Below are positions 1 to 10,358 of a stretch of 47,603 nt of DNA, piece after piece; the first letter of the stretch is position 1, and each line of letters starts with the position of its first letter. The notes under the pieces were generated by a model. It worked only from the letters and a program-made list of their open reading frames with translations. It was not told the origin of the DNA and did no database searches. Source of the DNA: Gammaproteobacteria bacterium (GTDB lineage: Bacteria; Pseudomonadota; Gammaproteobacteria; Steroidobacterales; Steroidobacteraceae); assembly GCA_027307325.1 (NCBI GenBank), contig DAHUXE010000031.1, positions 1 through 47,603 of the forward strand. Reading direction: 5' to 3'. A program made the translations under genes and the position numbers.

Positions 1-331
1 CGCCGGCCTCGAGCGCCACCTGCATGAGCTGCTCCTCGTCGGTTCCGGGCGGATAGGTCATGAGTCCCACGGTATTGAAGAGGTAACTCACCGAGCCGCC
101 CGCCCCGAGATTGCCGCCGTGCTGGAGAAAGGTGCGGCGCACCTCGGCACCGACGCGCCCCCGGTCGTCGGTCAGGCATTCGACGATGACCGCGGCGCCG
201 CCCGGCCCGTAACCCTCGAAACGGACCAGCTGCTGGCCCGCCCGCGGCGTGCGGGTGCGTTCCTCTTCGCGACGGGCCGCCAGCGTGCCGTTGCGACGCT
301 GGATGCTGGCCCAACTTAAGTGTCCCGGCAT
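1..331 (-). CDS. YebC/PmpR-like protein, internally deleted; 3' part outside the window
   Basis: YebC/TACO1 proteins act as transcriptional regulators or translation factors. The visible 110 residues begin [15 protein letters not shown], matching the family start (MAGHSKWANIQHRKG). They then jump within about 25 residues to the second-domain block [18 protein letters not shown], followed by [15 protein letters not shown]. In ordinary family members roughly 60 more residues lie between these blocks and complete the N-terminal helical domain; here they are missing without a frameshift. The reading frame is open to the window edge and is divergent from relA, with 102 bases between. No good ribosome binding site precedes the ATG. 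It is either a short paralogue or a decaying copy. Family assignment is firm; function is not. Confidence 0.8.
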   Translation of the reverse strand, partial: MPGHLSWASIQRRNGTLAARREEERTRTPRAGQQLVRFEGYGPGGAAVIVECLTDDRGRVGAEVRRTFLQHGGNLGAGGSVSYLFNTVGLMTYPPGTDEEQLMQVALEAG

Positions 332-433
332 GAGCTTATGCGATAGCGCCCGCGGGCCCTGCGGGCCGGCCCTCGTGAGAAGACCCCCGCGGTATCATAG
401 CCACAATCCCCGCCGACGCCACACCGTCGCCCG

Positions 434-2569
434 ATGGAAACGAGCCAACTCTGTCCGCCCGCAGTTCGCGACGCCATCATCGGCGCGCGCGCCGCCCTCG
501 AGAGCGCCAACCTGCGCGCGCCGGCGGATCTTGGCTTCGCCACCGAGGCCGCCGAGATCATGGGCAGCCTCACCGAAAACACCGAGCTCGCCAACGCACT
601 GCTCGCGCGCGCAGGTGTCGCGCTTGCGGGACTTACGCCCGAGCAGACCGCGGGCATCGTCGGGCAGGGCGCGACCGACATCGCAGTGGCGCTGCAGCGC
701 CTCGGCACGCTCGGGTTGCCGCGCGACTGGTCTCCGGCGCGTGGCCTCGACGCGCGGCAGGCGGAGACGTTGCGCAAGATGCTGCTCGCCGTGGTAAGCG
801 ACCCGCGGCTGGTGCTGGCACGTCTCGCGGAGGAGCTGGTGGGACTGCGCCACGCCCGCGAGCTGCCGGTCGCCGAGCGCGAGCGGCGCGCGGTCGAGGC
901 CCGCGTCATCTATGCACCGCTCGCCAATCGTCTCGGCGTGTGGCAGCTGAAGTGGGAGCTCGAAGACCTCGCGTTCCGTTATCTCGAGCCGCAGGAGTAC
1001 CTGGACATCGCCGCGGCGCTCAACGAGCGCCGCGCCGACCGCGAGCGTTACATCGACGGCCTGTGCCGCGAGCTGCGCGCGGCGCTGCACGCGGCGGGCA
1101 TCGCGGCCGAGGTGTACGGCCGCCCCAAGCACATGTACAGCATCTACCGCAAGATGCAGCGCAAGCAGCTCGCATTCGAGCAGCTGTTCGACGTGCGCGC
1201 AGTGCGCGTCGTGGTGGCCACCGTTCCCGAGTGCTATGCCGCGCTCGGCATCGTGCACGGGCAGTGGCCGTACATCCCCGGGGAATTCGACGACTACATC
1301 GCCACCCCCAAGGGCAACGGCTACCGCTCGATACACACCGCGGTAATCGGTCCGCAGGCCAGGAGCGTCGAGGTGCAGATCCGTACGCGCGACATGCACG
1401 AGCACGCCGAGCTCGGCGTTGCAGCGCACTGGAGCTACAAGGAAGGCGGACCGCGCGATGCCCAGTACCAGCGCAAGATCGAGTGGGTCCGGCGGCTGCT
1501 CGAGCCGCAGGACGGCGCCTCGGCTGCGGATGCCGAGCGCGACTTCGTCGAGGGCATGCGCGCCGAGCTCTTCGAGGACCGCGTCTACGCGTTGACGCCC
1601 AGGGGCGAAGTCATCGATCTGCCGCGCGGCGCGACGCCGCTCGACTTTGCCTACAGCGTCCACAGCTCGCTCGGCCATCGCTGCCGTGGCGCCAAGGTCA
1701 ACGGGCGCATGGTGCCGCTCACCCGCCCCCTCGCCAACGGCGAGATCGTCGAGATCGTCACCGCCAGACACGAGGCGCCGAGCCGCGACTGGCTCGCGCC
1801 CGAGCAGGGCTACCTCGCCTCCCCGCGCAATCGCGGCAAGGTGCGCGCCTGGTTCCGCAAGCAGGACGTGGGCGACAATCGCAGCGCCGGACGTGCCATC
1901 GCCGAGCGCGAGCTCGCGCGCATCGGCGTGCGCACCGAGCAGCTCCCCGCGCTGGTGCAGGAGCTCAGGGCGCGCGACCTCGATCACTTCCACCAGCTGC
2001 TCGGCGAGGGCGAGATCACCGTCACGCAGCTGATGCACGCCGCCTCGAGACTGTTTCAGCCGCCGGCCGCCGCGCCGGTGCTGCGGCCCGCGCGCGCGGC
2101 AGCGCGCGGCACTCGCCGCGGCTCGCCGGTCGAGATCGAGGGCGTCGGCGACCTGCCGATCACGCTGGCCCGCTGCTGCGCGCCGCTACGGCCGCAGCCG
2201 ATCACCGGCTACGCAACGCTCGGACGCGGCGTTACCGTGCATCGCAGCGACTGCGCCAGCCTGCAGCGCATGAGCACGCTCAAGCCCGACCGGGTACTGA
2301 AGGTGGAGTGGGCGGCTGCGGACACCGGGGCCTTCGATGTGGAGATTGCCCTCAGCGCCTACGATCGGCGCGGACTGCTCAGGGACATCACCGACGTCCT
2401 GGCGGCCGAGCGCCTCAGCATCGATGCCGCCACCTCGCGCACCGACCACGAGCTCGGTGTGGCGCATTTTGCGCTCAGCGTCGCGGTCAGCGACCTCGAG
2501 CAGCTCTCGCGCGTGCTGCGCCGCATGGCCGGCGTCGCCAACGTCATCGAGGCGCACCGCCGCGGCTAG
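434..2569 (+). CDS. relA: GTP pyrophosphokinase RelA ((p)ppGpp synthetase I)
   Basis: Makes pppGpp/ppGpp from ATP and GTP/GDP on stalled ribosomes during the stringent response. It has 711 residues, close to the usual RelA length. The N-terminal hydrolase-like region lacks the HD metal-binding motif. The synthetase domain (about 180-340) shows RPKHMYSIYRKM, then EFDD at 284-287, the acidic motif typical of monofunctional RelA rather than the RxKD of bifunctional SpoT/Rel, then YIATPKGNGYRSIHT. A TGS domain (about 380-440, DRVYALTPRGEVIDLPRGAT), a Cys-containing zinc-finger-like stretch (ARCCAPLRP) and a C-terminal ACT domain follow. The gene converges on lpd, and the two stop codons overlap in a CTAG. 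No strong ribosome binding site is visible before the ATG; a TATCAT hexamer at about 392-397 could be a -10 element. Confidence 0.93.
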   Translation: METSQLCPPAVRDAIIGARAALESANLRAPADLGFATEAAEIMGSLTENTELANALLARAGVALAGLTPEQTAGIVGQGATDIAVALQRLGTLGLPRDWSPARGLDARQAETLRKMLLAVVSDPRLVLARLAEELVGLRHARELPVAERERRAVEARVIYAPLANRLGVWQLKWELEDLAFRYLEPQEYLDIAAALNERRADRERYIDGLCRELRAALHAAGIAAEVYGRPKHMYSIYRKMQRKQLAFEQLFDVRAVRVVVATVPECYAALGIVHGQWPYIPGEFDDYIATPKGNGYRSIHTAVIGPQARSVEVQIRTRDMHEHAELGVAAHWSYKEGGPRDAQYQRKIEWVRRLLEPQDGASAADAERDFVEGMRAELFEDRVYALTPRGEVIDLPRGATPLDFAYSVHSSLGHRCRGAKVNGRMVPLTRPLANGEIVEIVTARHEAPSRDWLAPEQGYLASPRNRGKVRAWFRKQDVGDNRSAGRAIAERELARIGVRTEQLPALVQELRARDLDHFHQLLGEGEITVTQLMHAASRLFQPPAAAPVLRPARAAARGTRRGSPVEIEGVGDLPITLARCCAPLRPQPITGYATLGRGVTVHRSDCASLQRMSTLKPDRVLKVEWAAADTGAFDVEIALSAYDRRGLLRDITDVLAAERLSIDAATSRTDHELGVAHFALSVAVSDLEQLSRVLRRMAGVANVIEAHRRG

Positions 2570-4017
2570 CGATTGAGCGAGTCGATGGCGCGCTTGTCGG
2601 CGTTGAGCGCCGCCTCGTGCACCGCCTCCGACAGCGTCGGGTGGGCGTGGATGGTGCGCTGCAGATCCTCGCTGCTCGCCGAATACTCCATCGCCAGCAC
2701 CGTCTCGGCGATCAGCTCGCCGGCCATGGGGCCGACGATGTGCACGCCGAGGATCTCATCGTCGTCGCGCGCCGCGATGATCTTGGCAAAGCCCGCCGCC
2801 TGCTCCATGGCGCGGGCGCGGGCGCTCGCCTGGAACGGGAACACTCCGGTCTTGTACTCGCGGCCGCTCGCCTTGACCTGCTCCTCGGTGAGCCCGACCC
2901 AGGCGATCTCAGGCGCGGTGTAAACCACGGCGGGAATCACCTTGTAGTTCACCTCGCCGTAGCGGCCGGCAATCACGTCGGCCACCATGACGCCCTCCTC
3001 CTTGCCCTTGTGCGCCAGCATGGGTCCGCGCACGCAGTCCCCGACCGCCCACACGCCCTCGGCGCCCGTGCGGCACGAGTGGTCGACCGTGATGAAGCCG
3101 CGCTCGTCGAGCTCGACGCCGGTGTCTGCGCCGAGCAGTTCCCCGGTGTAGGGACGCCGCCCGATCGCCACCACCAGGCGGTCGACCGCGACGTGCTGCG
3201 CGCCCTTGGCGTCGCTGTAGGCGACGTCCACCGCACCGCCCGCAACCGTGGCGCCGGTCACCTTGGCGCCGAGGCGGATGTCGAGACCCTGCTTCCTGAA
3301 GTGCCGCAACGCTTCCCTGGCGAGCTGCTGATCGGCAAAGGCGAGAAAATCCGGCAGCGCCTCGAGCACGGTCACCTCCGCACCGAGCCGCCGCCAGACG
3401 CTCCCCAGCTCGAGGCCGATGACGCCGGCACCGATGACGCCGAGCCGCTTCGGTACCGCCTCGAAATCGAGCGCACCCCAGGAGTCGACCACGTGCGGCG
3501 CCTTGAAGGGCGCCGAGCGCAGCTCGATGGGCACCGAGCCGGAGGCGAGCACCACGTGGCGCGCCGCGAGCTCGCGCCGCGCGCCGTCGTGGGCGGTGAA
3601 CTGCACGCGCCGTCCGGGCAGGAGCTTCCCGTGCCCCTGCAGCGGCGTGACGCCCGCCGCCTTGAAGAGAGCGAGGATTCCGCCCGTCATGCCCTTGACG
3701 ATGCTGGCCTTGCGCTTCTGCATCTGCGCGAGATCGAGCGAGACAGCCGCGACGCCGATGCCGTGGGTGGCGAACTCCTCGCGCGCGCGATGGTAGAGCT
3801 CGGTGGACTCGAGCAGCGCCTTCGAGGGTATGCAGCCCGCGTTCAGGCAGGTGCCGCCGAACGCGGCGCTGCCGTCCCGGTTCTTCCATTCGTCGATGCA
3901 TGCCACGCGCAACTGGTTCTGCGCGGCGCGGATCGCGCACGGGTAGCCGGCAGGACCCCCGCCGATCACGATGACGTCGAAGGAGTCAGGCCCGCCGGGC
4001 TTGTCGTTAGTCGGCAT
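2566..4017 (-). CDS. lpd: Dihydrolipoyl dehydrogenase (E3 of 2-oxoglutarate dehydrogenase)
   Basis: FAD flavoprotein that reoxidises the dihydrolipoyl arm of the E2 subunit with NAD+. It has 483 residues, normal for the family. The FAD dinucleotide fold is VIVIGGGPAGYPCAIRAA. The redox-active disulfide is GGTCLNAGCIPSK (Cys57 and Cys62). The NAD-binding fold is LGVIGAGVIGLELGSVWRR, and the C-terminal catalytic His-Glu pair lies in HAHPTLSEAVHEA. It is the third gene of a sucA-sucB-lpd operon, 35 bases after sucB, so it probably serves this complex first, although E3 is often shared with pyruvate dehydrogenase. Its last bases overlap the relA stop codon on the other strand. Confidence 0.96.
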   Translation of the reverse strand: MPTNDKPGGPDSFDVIVIGGGPAGYPCAIRAAQNQLRVACIDEWKNRDGSAAFGGTCLNAGCIPSKALLESTELYHRAREEFATHGIGVAAVSLDLAQMQKRKASIVKGMTGGILALFKAAGVTPLQGHGKLLPGRRVQFTAHDGARRELAARHVVLASGSVPIELRSAPFKAPHVVDSWGALDFEAVPKRLGVIGAGVIGLELGSVWRRLGAEVTVLEALPDFLAFADQQLAREALRHFRKQGLDIRLGAKVTGATVAGGAVDVAYSDAKGAQHVAVDRLVVAIGRRPYTGELLGADTGVELDERGFITVDHSCRTGAEGVWAVGDCVRGPMLAHKGKEEGVMVADVIAGRYGEVNYKVIPAVVYTAPEIAWVGLTEEQVKASGREYKTGVFPFQASARARAMEQAAGFAKIIAARDDDEILGVHIVGPMAGELIAETVLAMEYSASSEDLQRTIHAHPTLSEAVHEAALNADKRAIDSLNR

Positions 4018-4052
4018 GGAGGTGTTCGTAAAGCCTTGGGTTGGTGGTTCAT

Positions 4053-5342
4053 TCAGATCCCGAGCAGCATCCTGCCGGGATCCTCGAGCGCTTCCTTGAC
4101 CGTGACCAGGAACTGCACCGCGTCGCGTCCGTCGATGATGCGGTGATCGTAGGTGACCGCGAGATACATCATCGGACGCACGGCGACCTGTCCGTCGATC
4201 ACCATGGGCCGGTCCTGGATCTTGTGCATGCCGAGGATCGCGCTCTGCGGCGCGTTGACGATCGGCGTCGACATGAGCGAGCCGAACACTCCGCCGTTGG
4301 TGATGGTGAAGGTGCCGCCGGTGAGATCTGCGAGGGCGATGGTGCCCTCGCGCGCCTTGCGGGCGTGGTCGGCCACCTCTTTCTCGATCTCAGCGAAGCC
4401 CTTCAGTTCCGCGTCGCGCACGATCGGCACGACCAGCCCGCGATCGGTCGAGACGGCCACGCCGATGTCGTAGTACTCGTGATAGATGATGTCGTTGCCG
4501 TCCACCGAGGCGTTGACGACCGGGAACTTCCTCAGCGCCTCGATGCAGGCCTTGACGAAGAAAGACATGAAGCCGAGCTTCACGCCGTGCTGCTTCTCGA
4601 AGCGCTCCTTGTAACGGGCGCGCAGCTCCTGCACTGCGGTCAGGTCGACTTCATTGAATGAGGTGAGCAGCGCCTGGGTGGATTGTGCCTCGATGAGACG
4701 CTGAGCTATGCGCGCGCGCAGCCGCGTCATCGGCACCCGCTGCTCGGCGCGCGCGCCGGCCGGCGATGGCGTGGGCTGCGGCGCTGCCGGTCGAGCCGCG
4801 CCCGCCCCGGGGCGAGCCGCTACCGGGGCGGCACCCGGCGCTGCGGCAGCGGCGGCGAGCGCCGCGGTCGGTGCTGCGGCTGCCGGCTTCCGGTCGAGGA
4901 ATCCCACGACGTCTGCCTTGGTGAGCCGGCCATCCCGGCCGGACGCCGGTATCGCGGCCGGGTCGAGGCGGTTCTCCTCGACCAGCCGCCTTACCGAGGG
5001 ACTGAGCTTGCCGCCGTCGCGGCCCGGCTCCGCTTCCGGGGCGGATGCCGCCTTGGGCGAGGACTTGACCGGCGCGGACTTGACCGGCGCGGCTGCCGCC
5101 GGGTCGCCCTCGTCGATGACCGCGAGCAGCTGCCCGCTCGTCACCACGGTGCCGCTCTGCACGCGGATCTCGCGCACTACGCCGTTGGCAGGCGCCGGCA
5201 CTTCCAGCACCACCTTGTCGGTTTCCAGGTCGGCGAGATTCTCGTCGCGCCGGATCGGGTCTCCGGGCTGCTTGTGCCAGGCGACGAGCGTCGCATCGGC
5301 GACGGATTCCGGAAGCTGCGGGACGCGGATCTCGGTGCTCAT
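4053..5342 (-). CDS. sucB: Dihydrolipoyllysine succinyltransferase (E2 of 2-oxoglutarate dehydrogenase)
   Basis: Transfers the succinyl group from the lipoyl arm to CoA and forms the core of the 2-oxoglutarate dehydrogenase complex. It has 429 residues with one lipoyl domain (about 1-78, lipoyl lysine Lys43 in [12 protein letters not shown]). An Ala/Pro/Lys-rich linker is followed by the peripheral-subunit-binding domain ([15 protein letters not shown], then [15 protein letters not shown]). A second Ala/Pro linker leads to the acyltransferase domain, which ends with the catalytic [10 protein letters not shown] (His400, Asp404). The start codon overlaps the sucA stop (ATGA), which suggests translational coupling. 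Pairing with sucA makes E2o more likely than the E2 of another oxo-acid complex. Confidence 0.96.
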   Translation of the reverse strand: MSTEIRVPQLPESVADATLVAWHKQPGDPIRRDENLADLETDKVVLEVPAPANGVVREIRVQSGTVVTSGQLLAVIDEGDPAAAAPVKSAPVKSSPKAASAPEAEPGRDGGKLSPSVRRLVEENRLDPAAIPASGRDGRLTKADVVGFLDRKPAAAAPTAALAAAAAAPGAAPVAARPGAGAARPAAPQPTPSPAGARAEQRVPMTRLRARIAQRLIEAQSTQALLTSFNEVDLTAVQELRARYKERFEKQHGVKLGFMSFFVKACIEALRKFPVVNASVDGNDIIYHEYYDIGVAVSTDRGLVVPIVRDAELKGFAEIEKEVADHARKAREGTIALADLTGGTFTITNGGVFGSLMSTPIVNAPQSAILGMHKIQDRPMVIDGQVAVRPMMYLAVTYDHRIIDGRDAVQFLVTVKEALEDPGRMLLGI

Positions 5343-8251
5343 GAGCGCTTCCTTATCTGAGTCGCCGGCGGCGCGGACTCACCTGCGGGCGCCGCCGCAG
5401 CGTCCGCGTCCGGCACCACGGCCGCGAGGCGCGTGGTCTCGCGCGCCGCTTCTTCGGTCGCCGTGGCCCGCAGCGCCGTGGCCACCAGCGCCTGCTGCTC
5501 GAGCTCGTGAATCCGCGCAATGCCCGTGGCCGGCGCGGCCGCCGGCGCCCGGCCCGCATACAGCACCGCACGGCCTCCTGCGCCTGAGTCCTGCAACCGG
5601 TGGCGGATCTGATACCAGGCGCCCTGGTTCTGCGGCTCCTCCTGGCACCATACCACCTCGCGCGCGTTCGGGAAGCGGCCGAGGATGGCCTCGTATTCCT
5701 CGCTCGGGAACGGATAGAGCTGCTCGATGCGCACCAGCGCCACGTCGCGCAGCTTCTCCCTGCGCCGCGCCTTGAGGAGGTCGTAATACACCTTGCCGCT
5801 GCAAAACACGACGCGCCGCACTTCGGCGGCGGGCAGCGTATCGATCTCGCCGATGAGGCGCGCGAAGCCGCCGCGCGCCAGGTCCTCGAGCGGCGACACC
5901 GACAGCTGGTCGCGCAGCAGGCTCTTCGGCGACATGACGATGAGCGGCTTGCGGAATGCCTGGCGCATCTGCCGTCTCAACATGTGGAACATCTGCGCCG
6001 GCGTCGAAGGCACGCACACCTGCATGTTGTTCTCGGCGCACAGCTGCAGGAAGCGCTCGAGGCGCGCCGAGGAGTGCTCGGGCCCCGCACCTTCGTAGCC
6101 ATGCGGCAACAGCAGCACCAGCCCGCAGAAACGCTCCCACTTGGCTTCGCCCGAGCTGATGAACTGGTCGATGACCACCTGCGCGCCGTTCACGAAGTCG
6201 CCGTACTGCGCTTCCCAGACCGTGAGGCTGCCCGGCTCGGTGGTGGCATAGCCGTACTCGAAGCCGAGCACGGCTTCCTCCGAGAGCACCGAGTCGATCA
6301 CCTGCACGCGCCGCTGCCCGGGGGCAAGGTGCTGCAACGGGATCCAGGTGGCATCGGTGTTCTGGTCGTGCAGCACCGCGTGGCGATGGAAGAAAGTGCC
6401 GCGCCCGCTGTCCTGACCGGTGAGGCGCACGCCAAAGCCGTCCGCGACCAGGGTCGCGTAGGCGAGCGTCTTGGCACAGCCCCAGTCGAGCGGCAGCTCG
6501 CCGGCCAGCATCTTCCTGCGGTTGTTGACGAGCTGCGCGACACGCGGATGCAGGCTGAAGCCCTCCGGCACGCTGGTCAGCACCGCGCCGAGCTCGCGCA
6601 GCCGCGCGACCTCGACTCCGGTCGGAACCGGATCGGTCCAGTCCGCCTGCGCGTAACTGGTCCAGTCGACGGTGTACTTGTTGCCGATCATGCCGAGCGA
6701 GGCGCGCGCCTGCGGGCGTCCTTCGTCGAGCCCGGTGCGGTACTGCTCGTACATTCCCTCGGCGTCGGCTGCGGAGAGCACACCCGCGCCGATAAGCTGA
6801 TCGGCGTACAGCCGCCGCGCGCTCGGGTGCTGGCGGATGGTCCGGTACATGCCGGGCTGCGTGGCGGCGGGCTCGTCGGCCTCGTTGTGGCCGTGGCGGC
6901 GGTAGCACACGAGATCGATCACGACGTCCTTGCGGAAGCGCATGCGGTACTCGAGCGCGAGGCGCGCCACGAATACCACCGCCTCGGGGTCGTCGGCGTT
7001 CACGTGAAAGATCGGCGTCTCCAGCATCTTGGCGACATCGCTCGCGTACATGGTGGAGCGCGCATCGCCCGGATCGGTGGTGAAGCCCACCTGGTTGTTG
7101 ACGATCAGGTGAAAAGTGCCGCCGGTGAAGAAGCCGCGCGCCTGGCTGAGCTGCAGCGTCTCCATGACGACGCCCTGACCGGCAAAAGCGGCATCGCCGT
7201 GGATCAGCACCGGCAGCACGCGCCCGCCGCGCTCGTCGTCGCAGCGCTCCTGGCGCGCGCGCACCGAGCCCTCGACCACCGGGTTCACGACCTCGAGGTG
7301 CGAGGGGTTGAAAGCGAGCACGGTATGCACGTTGCCCGCGGGAGTGCGCAGATCCGCCGAGAACCCCTTGTGATACTTGACGTCGCCCGAGCCTTTCACT
7401 TTGAGCGGGTCGTAGGCTCCTTCGAACTCGGTGAACAGGTCCGCCGGCGACTTGCCGAGAAGATTGACCAGCACGTTGAGGCGGCCGCGGTGCGCCATGC
7501 CGATCACGACCTCTTCGACCCCCGCCGCGCCGCTCCCCTGGATGAGGTCGTCGAGCGCCGGGATCAGCGCATCCCCGCCCTCGAGCGAGAAGCGCTTCTG
7601 GCCGACGTACTTGGTATGCAGATAGCGCTCGAGGCCCTCGGCAGCGGTGAGCTGCCAGAGAATGTTGCGGCGCTCCTCGGTGCTGAAGCGCGCCGCGAGA
7701 CGCCCCTGCTGGAATTCATCGCGCAGCCAGTTGCGCTCCTCCGAGTTCGAGACGTGGGCGAACTCGGCGCCGATGTTGCCGCCATAGATGTATTGCAGCT
7801 GCGCGAGGATGTCGCGCAGCTTCATCCGCCGGGGCACCGCCGCCGTGTGGCTGCCGGTGTAGAACTCGTGCTCGAGATCCGCGGCGCTCCGCCCGTAAGG
7901 CCCGGGATCGAGCGCCGGCGGCCGGGGGCGCACCTGCAGAGCCAGCGGATCGATGCTGGCGACGAGGTGCCCGCGGTTGATCCACACCTGGATGAGGCGG
8001 GACACGGCTGCCTGCCGCAGGTCCGCCGATCGGGCATCGGCAGGCTCTCCAGCGGGCACGCGCGGCCCGGCTGCGCGTGCCGCGATGGCGTCCGTGACGG
8101 GCCGGTGCGCCCGCTCCCCCTCCGCAGGACCCCATTGCGCGAAATAGCTGCGCCAGCGCTCGTCCACGCTCGCGGGTTCGCGCAGGTAGCGCTCGTAAAG
8201 GGCGTCGAGAAACTCGGCGTTGCCGCCGTAGAGGGGTGTGGGTTCGAGCAT
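5339..8251 (-). CDS. sucA: 2-oxoglutarate dehydrogenase E1 component
   Basis: Thiamine-diphosphate-dependent decarboxylase of 2-oxoglutarate in the TCA cycle. It has 970 residues against about 930 in Escherichia coli; the extra length is a C-terminal Ala-rich tail and small insertions. The N-terminus ([27 protein letters not shown]) is the conserved E1o segment that contacts E2/E3. Other recognisable blocks are [17 protein letters not shown], the cofactor region [32 protein letters not shown], and the late [16 protein letters not shown]. It is the first gene of sucA-sucB-lpd. No ribosome binding site is evident before the ATG, and the upstream 85 bases are GC-rich with a short CCGCCGGCGGGG palindrome. 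Confidence 0.96.
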   Translation of the reverse strand: MLEPTPLYGGNAEFLDALYERYLREPASVDERWRSYFAQWGPAEGERAHRPVTDAIAARAAGPRVPAGEPADARSADLRQAAVSRLIQVWINRGHLVASIDPLALQVRPRPPALDPGPYGRSAADLEHEFYTGSHTAAVPRRMKLRDILAQLQYIYGGNIGAEFAHVSNSEERNWLRDEFQQGRLAARFSTEERRNILWQLTAAEGLERYLHTKYVGQKRFSLEGGDALIPALDDLIQGSGAAGVEEVVIGMAHRGRLNVLVNLLGKSPADLFTEFEGAYDPLKVKGSGDVKYHKGFSADLRTPAGNVHTVLAFNPSHLEVVNPVVEGSVRARQERCDDERGGRVLPVLIHGDAAFAGQGVVMETLQLSQARGFFTGGTFHLIVNNQVGFTTDPGDARSTMYASDVAKMLETPIFHVNADDPEAVVFVARLALEYRMRFRKDVVIDLVCYRRHGHNEADEPAATQPGMYRTIRQHPSARRLYADQLIGAGVLSAADAEGMYEQYRTGLDEGRPQARASLGMIGNKYTVDWTSYAQADWTDPVPTGVEVARLRELGAVLTSVPEGFSLHPRVAQLVNNRRKMLAGELPLDWGCAKTLAYATLVADGFGVRLTGQDSGRGTFFHRHAVLHDQNTDATWIPLQHLAPGQRRVQVIDSVLSEEAVLGFEYGYATTEPGSLTVWEAQYGDFVNGAQVVIDQFISSGEAKWERFCGLVLLLPHGYEGAGPEHSSARLERFLQLCAENNMQVCVPSTPAQMFHMLRRQMRQAFRKPLIVMSPKSLLRDQLSVSPLEDLARGGFARLIGEIDTLPAAEVRRVVFCSGKVYYDLLKARRREKLRDVALVRIEQLYPFPSEEYEAILGRFPNAREVVWCQEEPQNQGAWYQIRHRLQDSGAGGRAVLYAGRAPAAAPATGIARIHELEQQALVATALRATATEEAARETTRLAAVVPDADAAAAPAGESAPPATQIRKRS

Positions 8252-8336
8252 GCGGGGGGAAAACCGGCGGCGAGCCAGTAGTTTAGCGGAAACCCCGCCG
8301 GCGGGGAAAAGCCGGCCTCACCGCCGCGCCGCCGCC

Positions 8337-8816
8337 TCAGACGAGGCCGAGCAAGCGGACTTCGTAGAAGATCAACGTCCCGTACCCGGCCAGCAGCGCG
8401 TAGAGGAGCACACCCGTCGGCACGCGTCCGAACACCCGTATGCTCGCGAGCAGGGTAAGCAGCACCACCCCGCCGGCGGTGATCCCCACCTTGACGACGG
8501 TGAAGGGCAGAGCCGAGCCGAGGACCAGGGGGCGCAGGAGGGGGTTGGCCTCGGAAGCGCCGCGCTCGAGCAGCGCCAGGGTAAGCAGCGCATCCACGCT
8601 CGAGAGCGCCAGGATCAGAATCGCCGTGGCAAGCCACTGCGGGTGATGCCAGTCGACCGCTGCGAGCGCCTGCTCGTCGCAGCGGCGCGGCTGGCGGCGC
8701 CGCGCGTAGAAGCTGCCGAGCAGCAACGCCCGCAGCACCCGCCGGCGCCGTTCGCTGCGTCGCCGCTCAGGCGGGGGGCCCGCCCAGGCGGCTCGATCGC
8801 TCAGTTCGGTGGCCAC
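8337..8816 (-). CDS. Small membrane protein, DUF5658-like
   Basis: A 159-residue protein with a basic, Arg-rich N-terminal cytoplasmic stretch (about 1-60) and three or so hydrophobic segments after it (ATAILILALSSVDALLTLAL, TVVKVGITAGGVVLLTLLAS, GVLLYALLAGYGTLIFYEV). The pattern ssvDALLTLaLLerGasEaNPLLRPL is typical of the DUF5658 family, whose function is unknown. The first helix carries an Asp, and the GasEaNPLL loop is the conserved hallmark. It lies on the same strand as sucA, 85 bases upstream of it, and could be cotranscribed, but nothing links it to the TCA cycle. Confidence 0.7.
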   Translation of the reverse strand: MATELSDRAAWAGPPPERRRSERRRRVLRALLLGSFYARRRQPRRCDEQALAAVDWHHPQWLATAILILALSSVDALLTLALLERGASEANPLLRPLVLGSALPFTVVKVGITAGGVVLLTLLASIRVFGRVPTGVLLYALLAGYGTLIFYEVRLLGLV

Positions 8817-8941
8817 GCTCGTTGTTATCGGTTCTGGTCGTGACGGTCTCCATTGTAGCCGTGCGCCCGCGCCCCGAGTCCACAGTGGGATGAAAAATGT
8901 GCCGCGCCAGCTTATGACACCTCGCGCGCCGCCTCAGTATC

Positions 8942-10330
8942 ATGCGGCCGATGTCGAGCCCGAGCCCCGCCGCCCATGCGAGCGCCCCGGACGGCCTGCC
9001 GGTGCCGCGCCGCTACTGGGCGATCGCGGCCATCGTGCTCTCGATCTCGATGTCGGTGCTCGACAGCACCATCACCAACGTCGCCCTGCCGACCATCGCG
9101 CGTGACTTCCACGCGAGCGCCGCTGCCTCGATCTGGGTAGTCAACGCCTACCAGCTGGCGATTCTCGTGGTGCTGCTGCCGCTCGCGGCGCTCGGCGAGG
9201 TCATCGGCTACCGGCGTGTCTCGCAGGCGGGGCTGTGGGTGTTCACGCTCGCCTCGCTCGCCTGTGCGCTCGCGCCCTCGCTCGTAAGCCTGAGCATTGC
9301 GCGCCTCATCCAGGGGCTCGGCGCCGCGGGGATCGTGAGCGTCAACGCCGCGCTGGTGCGCTTTACCTATCCGCACCGCTATCTCGGCCGCGCCATCGGC
9401 ATCAACGCCTTCGTGGTCGCCACCTCCGCGGCCCTCGGGCCCACGATCGCATCCGCGGTGCTCGCGGTGGCGCAGTGGCGCTGGCTCTTCGGCATCAACG
9501 TGCCGCTCGGCATCGTCACGATCGTGATCGCGCGCTACTCGCTGCCGGATGCCGAGCGGGCGCACCGGCCACTCAATCCGGCGGGTGCGCTGCTCTATGC
9601 CGGCACCTTCGGGTTGCTGCTGGCGGGCTTACAGTCCCTCGCGCACCATTCGGCGACCTGGCTCGCGCTGACGCAGATCCTCGGCGGCGCCGTGCTCGCC
9701 GTCGTGCTGGTGCGTCACGAGCTGCCGCGCCCCGCGCCCCTCATACCGTTCGATCTCATGCAGGTGCGGCTGTTCAGGCTGTCGCTCGCCGCATCGACGT
9801 GCGCCTTCATCGGCCAGATGAGCGCGCTCGTCTCGCTCCCCTTCGAGATCCAGCGGCTCGGGCACACCGCGGTGGAGACCGGGCTCTACATGACCCCGTG
9901 GCCGGTCGCTCTCGCCCTCACCGCGCCGGTCGCCGGCCGGCTCGCCGACCGCTATCCGGCCGGCCTGCTCGGCGGCCTGGGACTCCTCACGATGTCGGCG
10001 GGACTCGCGCTGCTCGCGTTCTTCCCACAGGACGGCACCGCCTGGGGCTTCATCTGGCGCATGGCCGTGTGCGGCTTCGGGTTCGGCCTGTTCCAGTCTC
10101 CCAACAATCACGCCATTCTCTCCTCGGCGCCGCGCGCGCGCAGCGGCGCCGCCGGTGGCATGCTGAGCACTTCGCGCCTCGTCGGACAGACGCTCGGAGC
10201 GGCGGGCGTCGCGATCCTGTTCCGCGCCTACCCCGCGACGGGCTCGAACCTGGCGCTGTGCGCGGCCGCGGGGCTCGCGCTGTTCGCCGCCTTCGTCAGC
10301 ATGGTGCGTCTCGCGGGGCCGCGCTCCTGA
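8942..10330 (+). CDS. MFS drug-efflux transporter of the DHA2 (EmrB/QacA) type
   Basis: Inner-membrane proton antiporter, probably exporting drugs or other hydrophobic compounds. It has 462 residues, hydrophobic throughout, with the segment count expected of a 14-helix DHA2 protein. Family motifs are the first-helix block SVLDSTITNVALPTIARDF, WVVNAYQLAILVVLLPLAAL, and ARLIQGLGAAGIVSVNAALV (motif C region), with GRLADRYPAGLLGG in the second half. No HlyD/EmrA partner is adjacent; the HlyD gene downstream sits with an ABC exporter instead. The start could also be the ATG at 8951 (MSSPSPAAH); neither has a clear ribosome binding site. The following TetR gene is on the same strand but has its own promoter, so regulation of this gene by it is possible but not shown. 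Confidence 0.88.
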   Translation: MRPMSSPSPAAHASAPDGLPVPRRYWAIAAIVLSISMSVLDSTITNVALPTIARDFHASAAASIWVVNAYQLAILVVLLPLAALGEVIGYRRVSQAGLWVFTLASLACALAPSLVSLSIARLIQGLGAAGIVSVNAALVRFTYPHRYLGRAIGINAFVVATSAALGPTIASAVLAVAQWRWLFGINVPLGIVTIVIARYSLPDAERAHRPLNPAGALLYAGTFGLLLAGLQSLAHHSATWLALTQILGGAVLAVVLVRHELPRPAPLIPFDLMQVRLFRLSLAASTCAFIGQMSALVSLPFEIQRLGHTAVETGLYMTPWPVALALTAPVAGRLADRYPAGLLGGLGLLTMSAGLALLAFFPQDGTAWGFIWRMAVCGFGFGLFQSPNNHAILSSAPRARSGAAGGMLSTSRLVGQTLGAAGVAILFRAYPATGSNLALCAAAGLALFAAFVSMVRLAGPRS

Positions 10331-10358
10331 AGAGCGGTTTCCTGCGGGTCATCTGCCG

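Noticed and set aside
940-4146. A very long plus-strand open frame of 1068 codons across relA and lpd
   Set aside because: It is an out-of-frame and antisense reading of two well-supported genes. The product is Arg/Ala-rich without domains, as expected for GC-rich DNA.
5600-8281. A plus-strand open frame of 893 codons opposite sucA
   Set aside because: Antisense shadow of the sucA codon pattern; the product resembles no family and has no ribosome binding site context.
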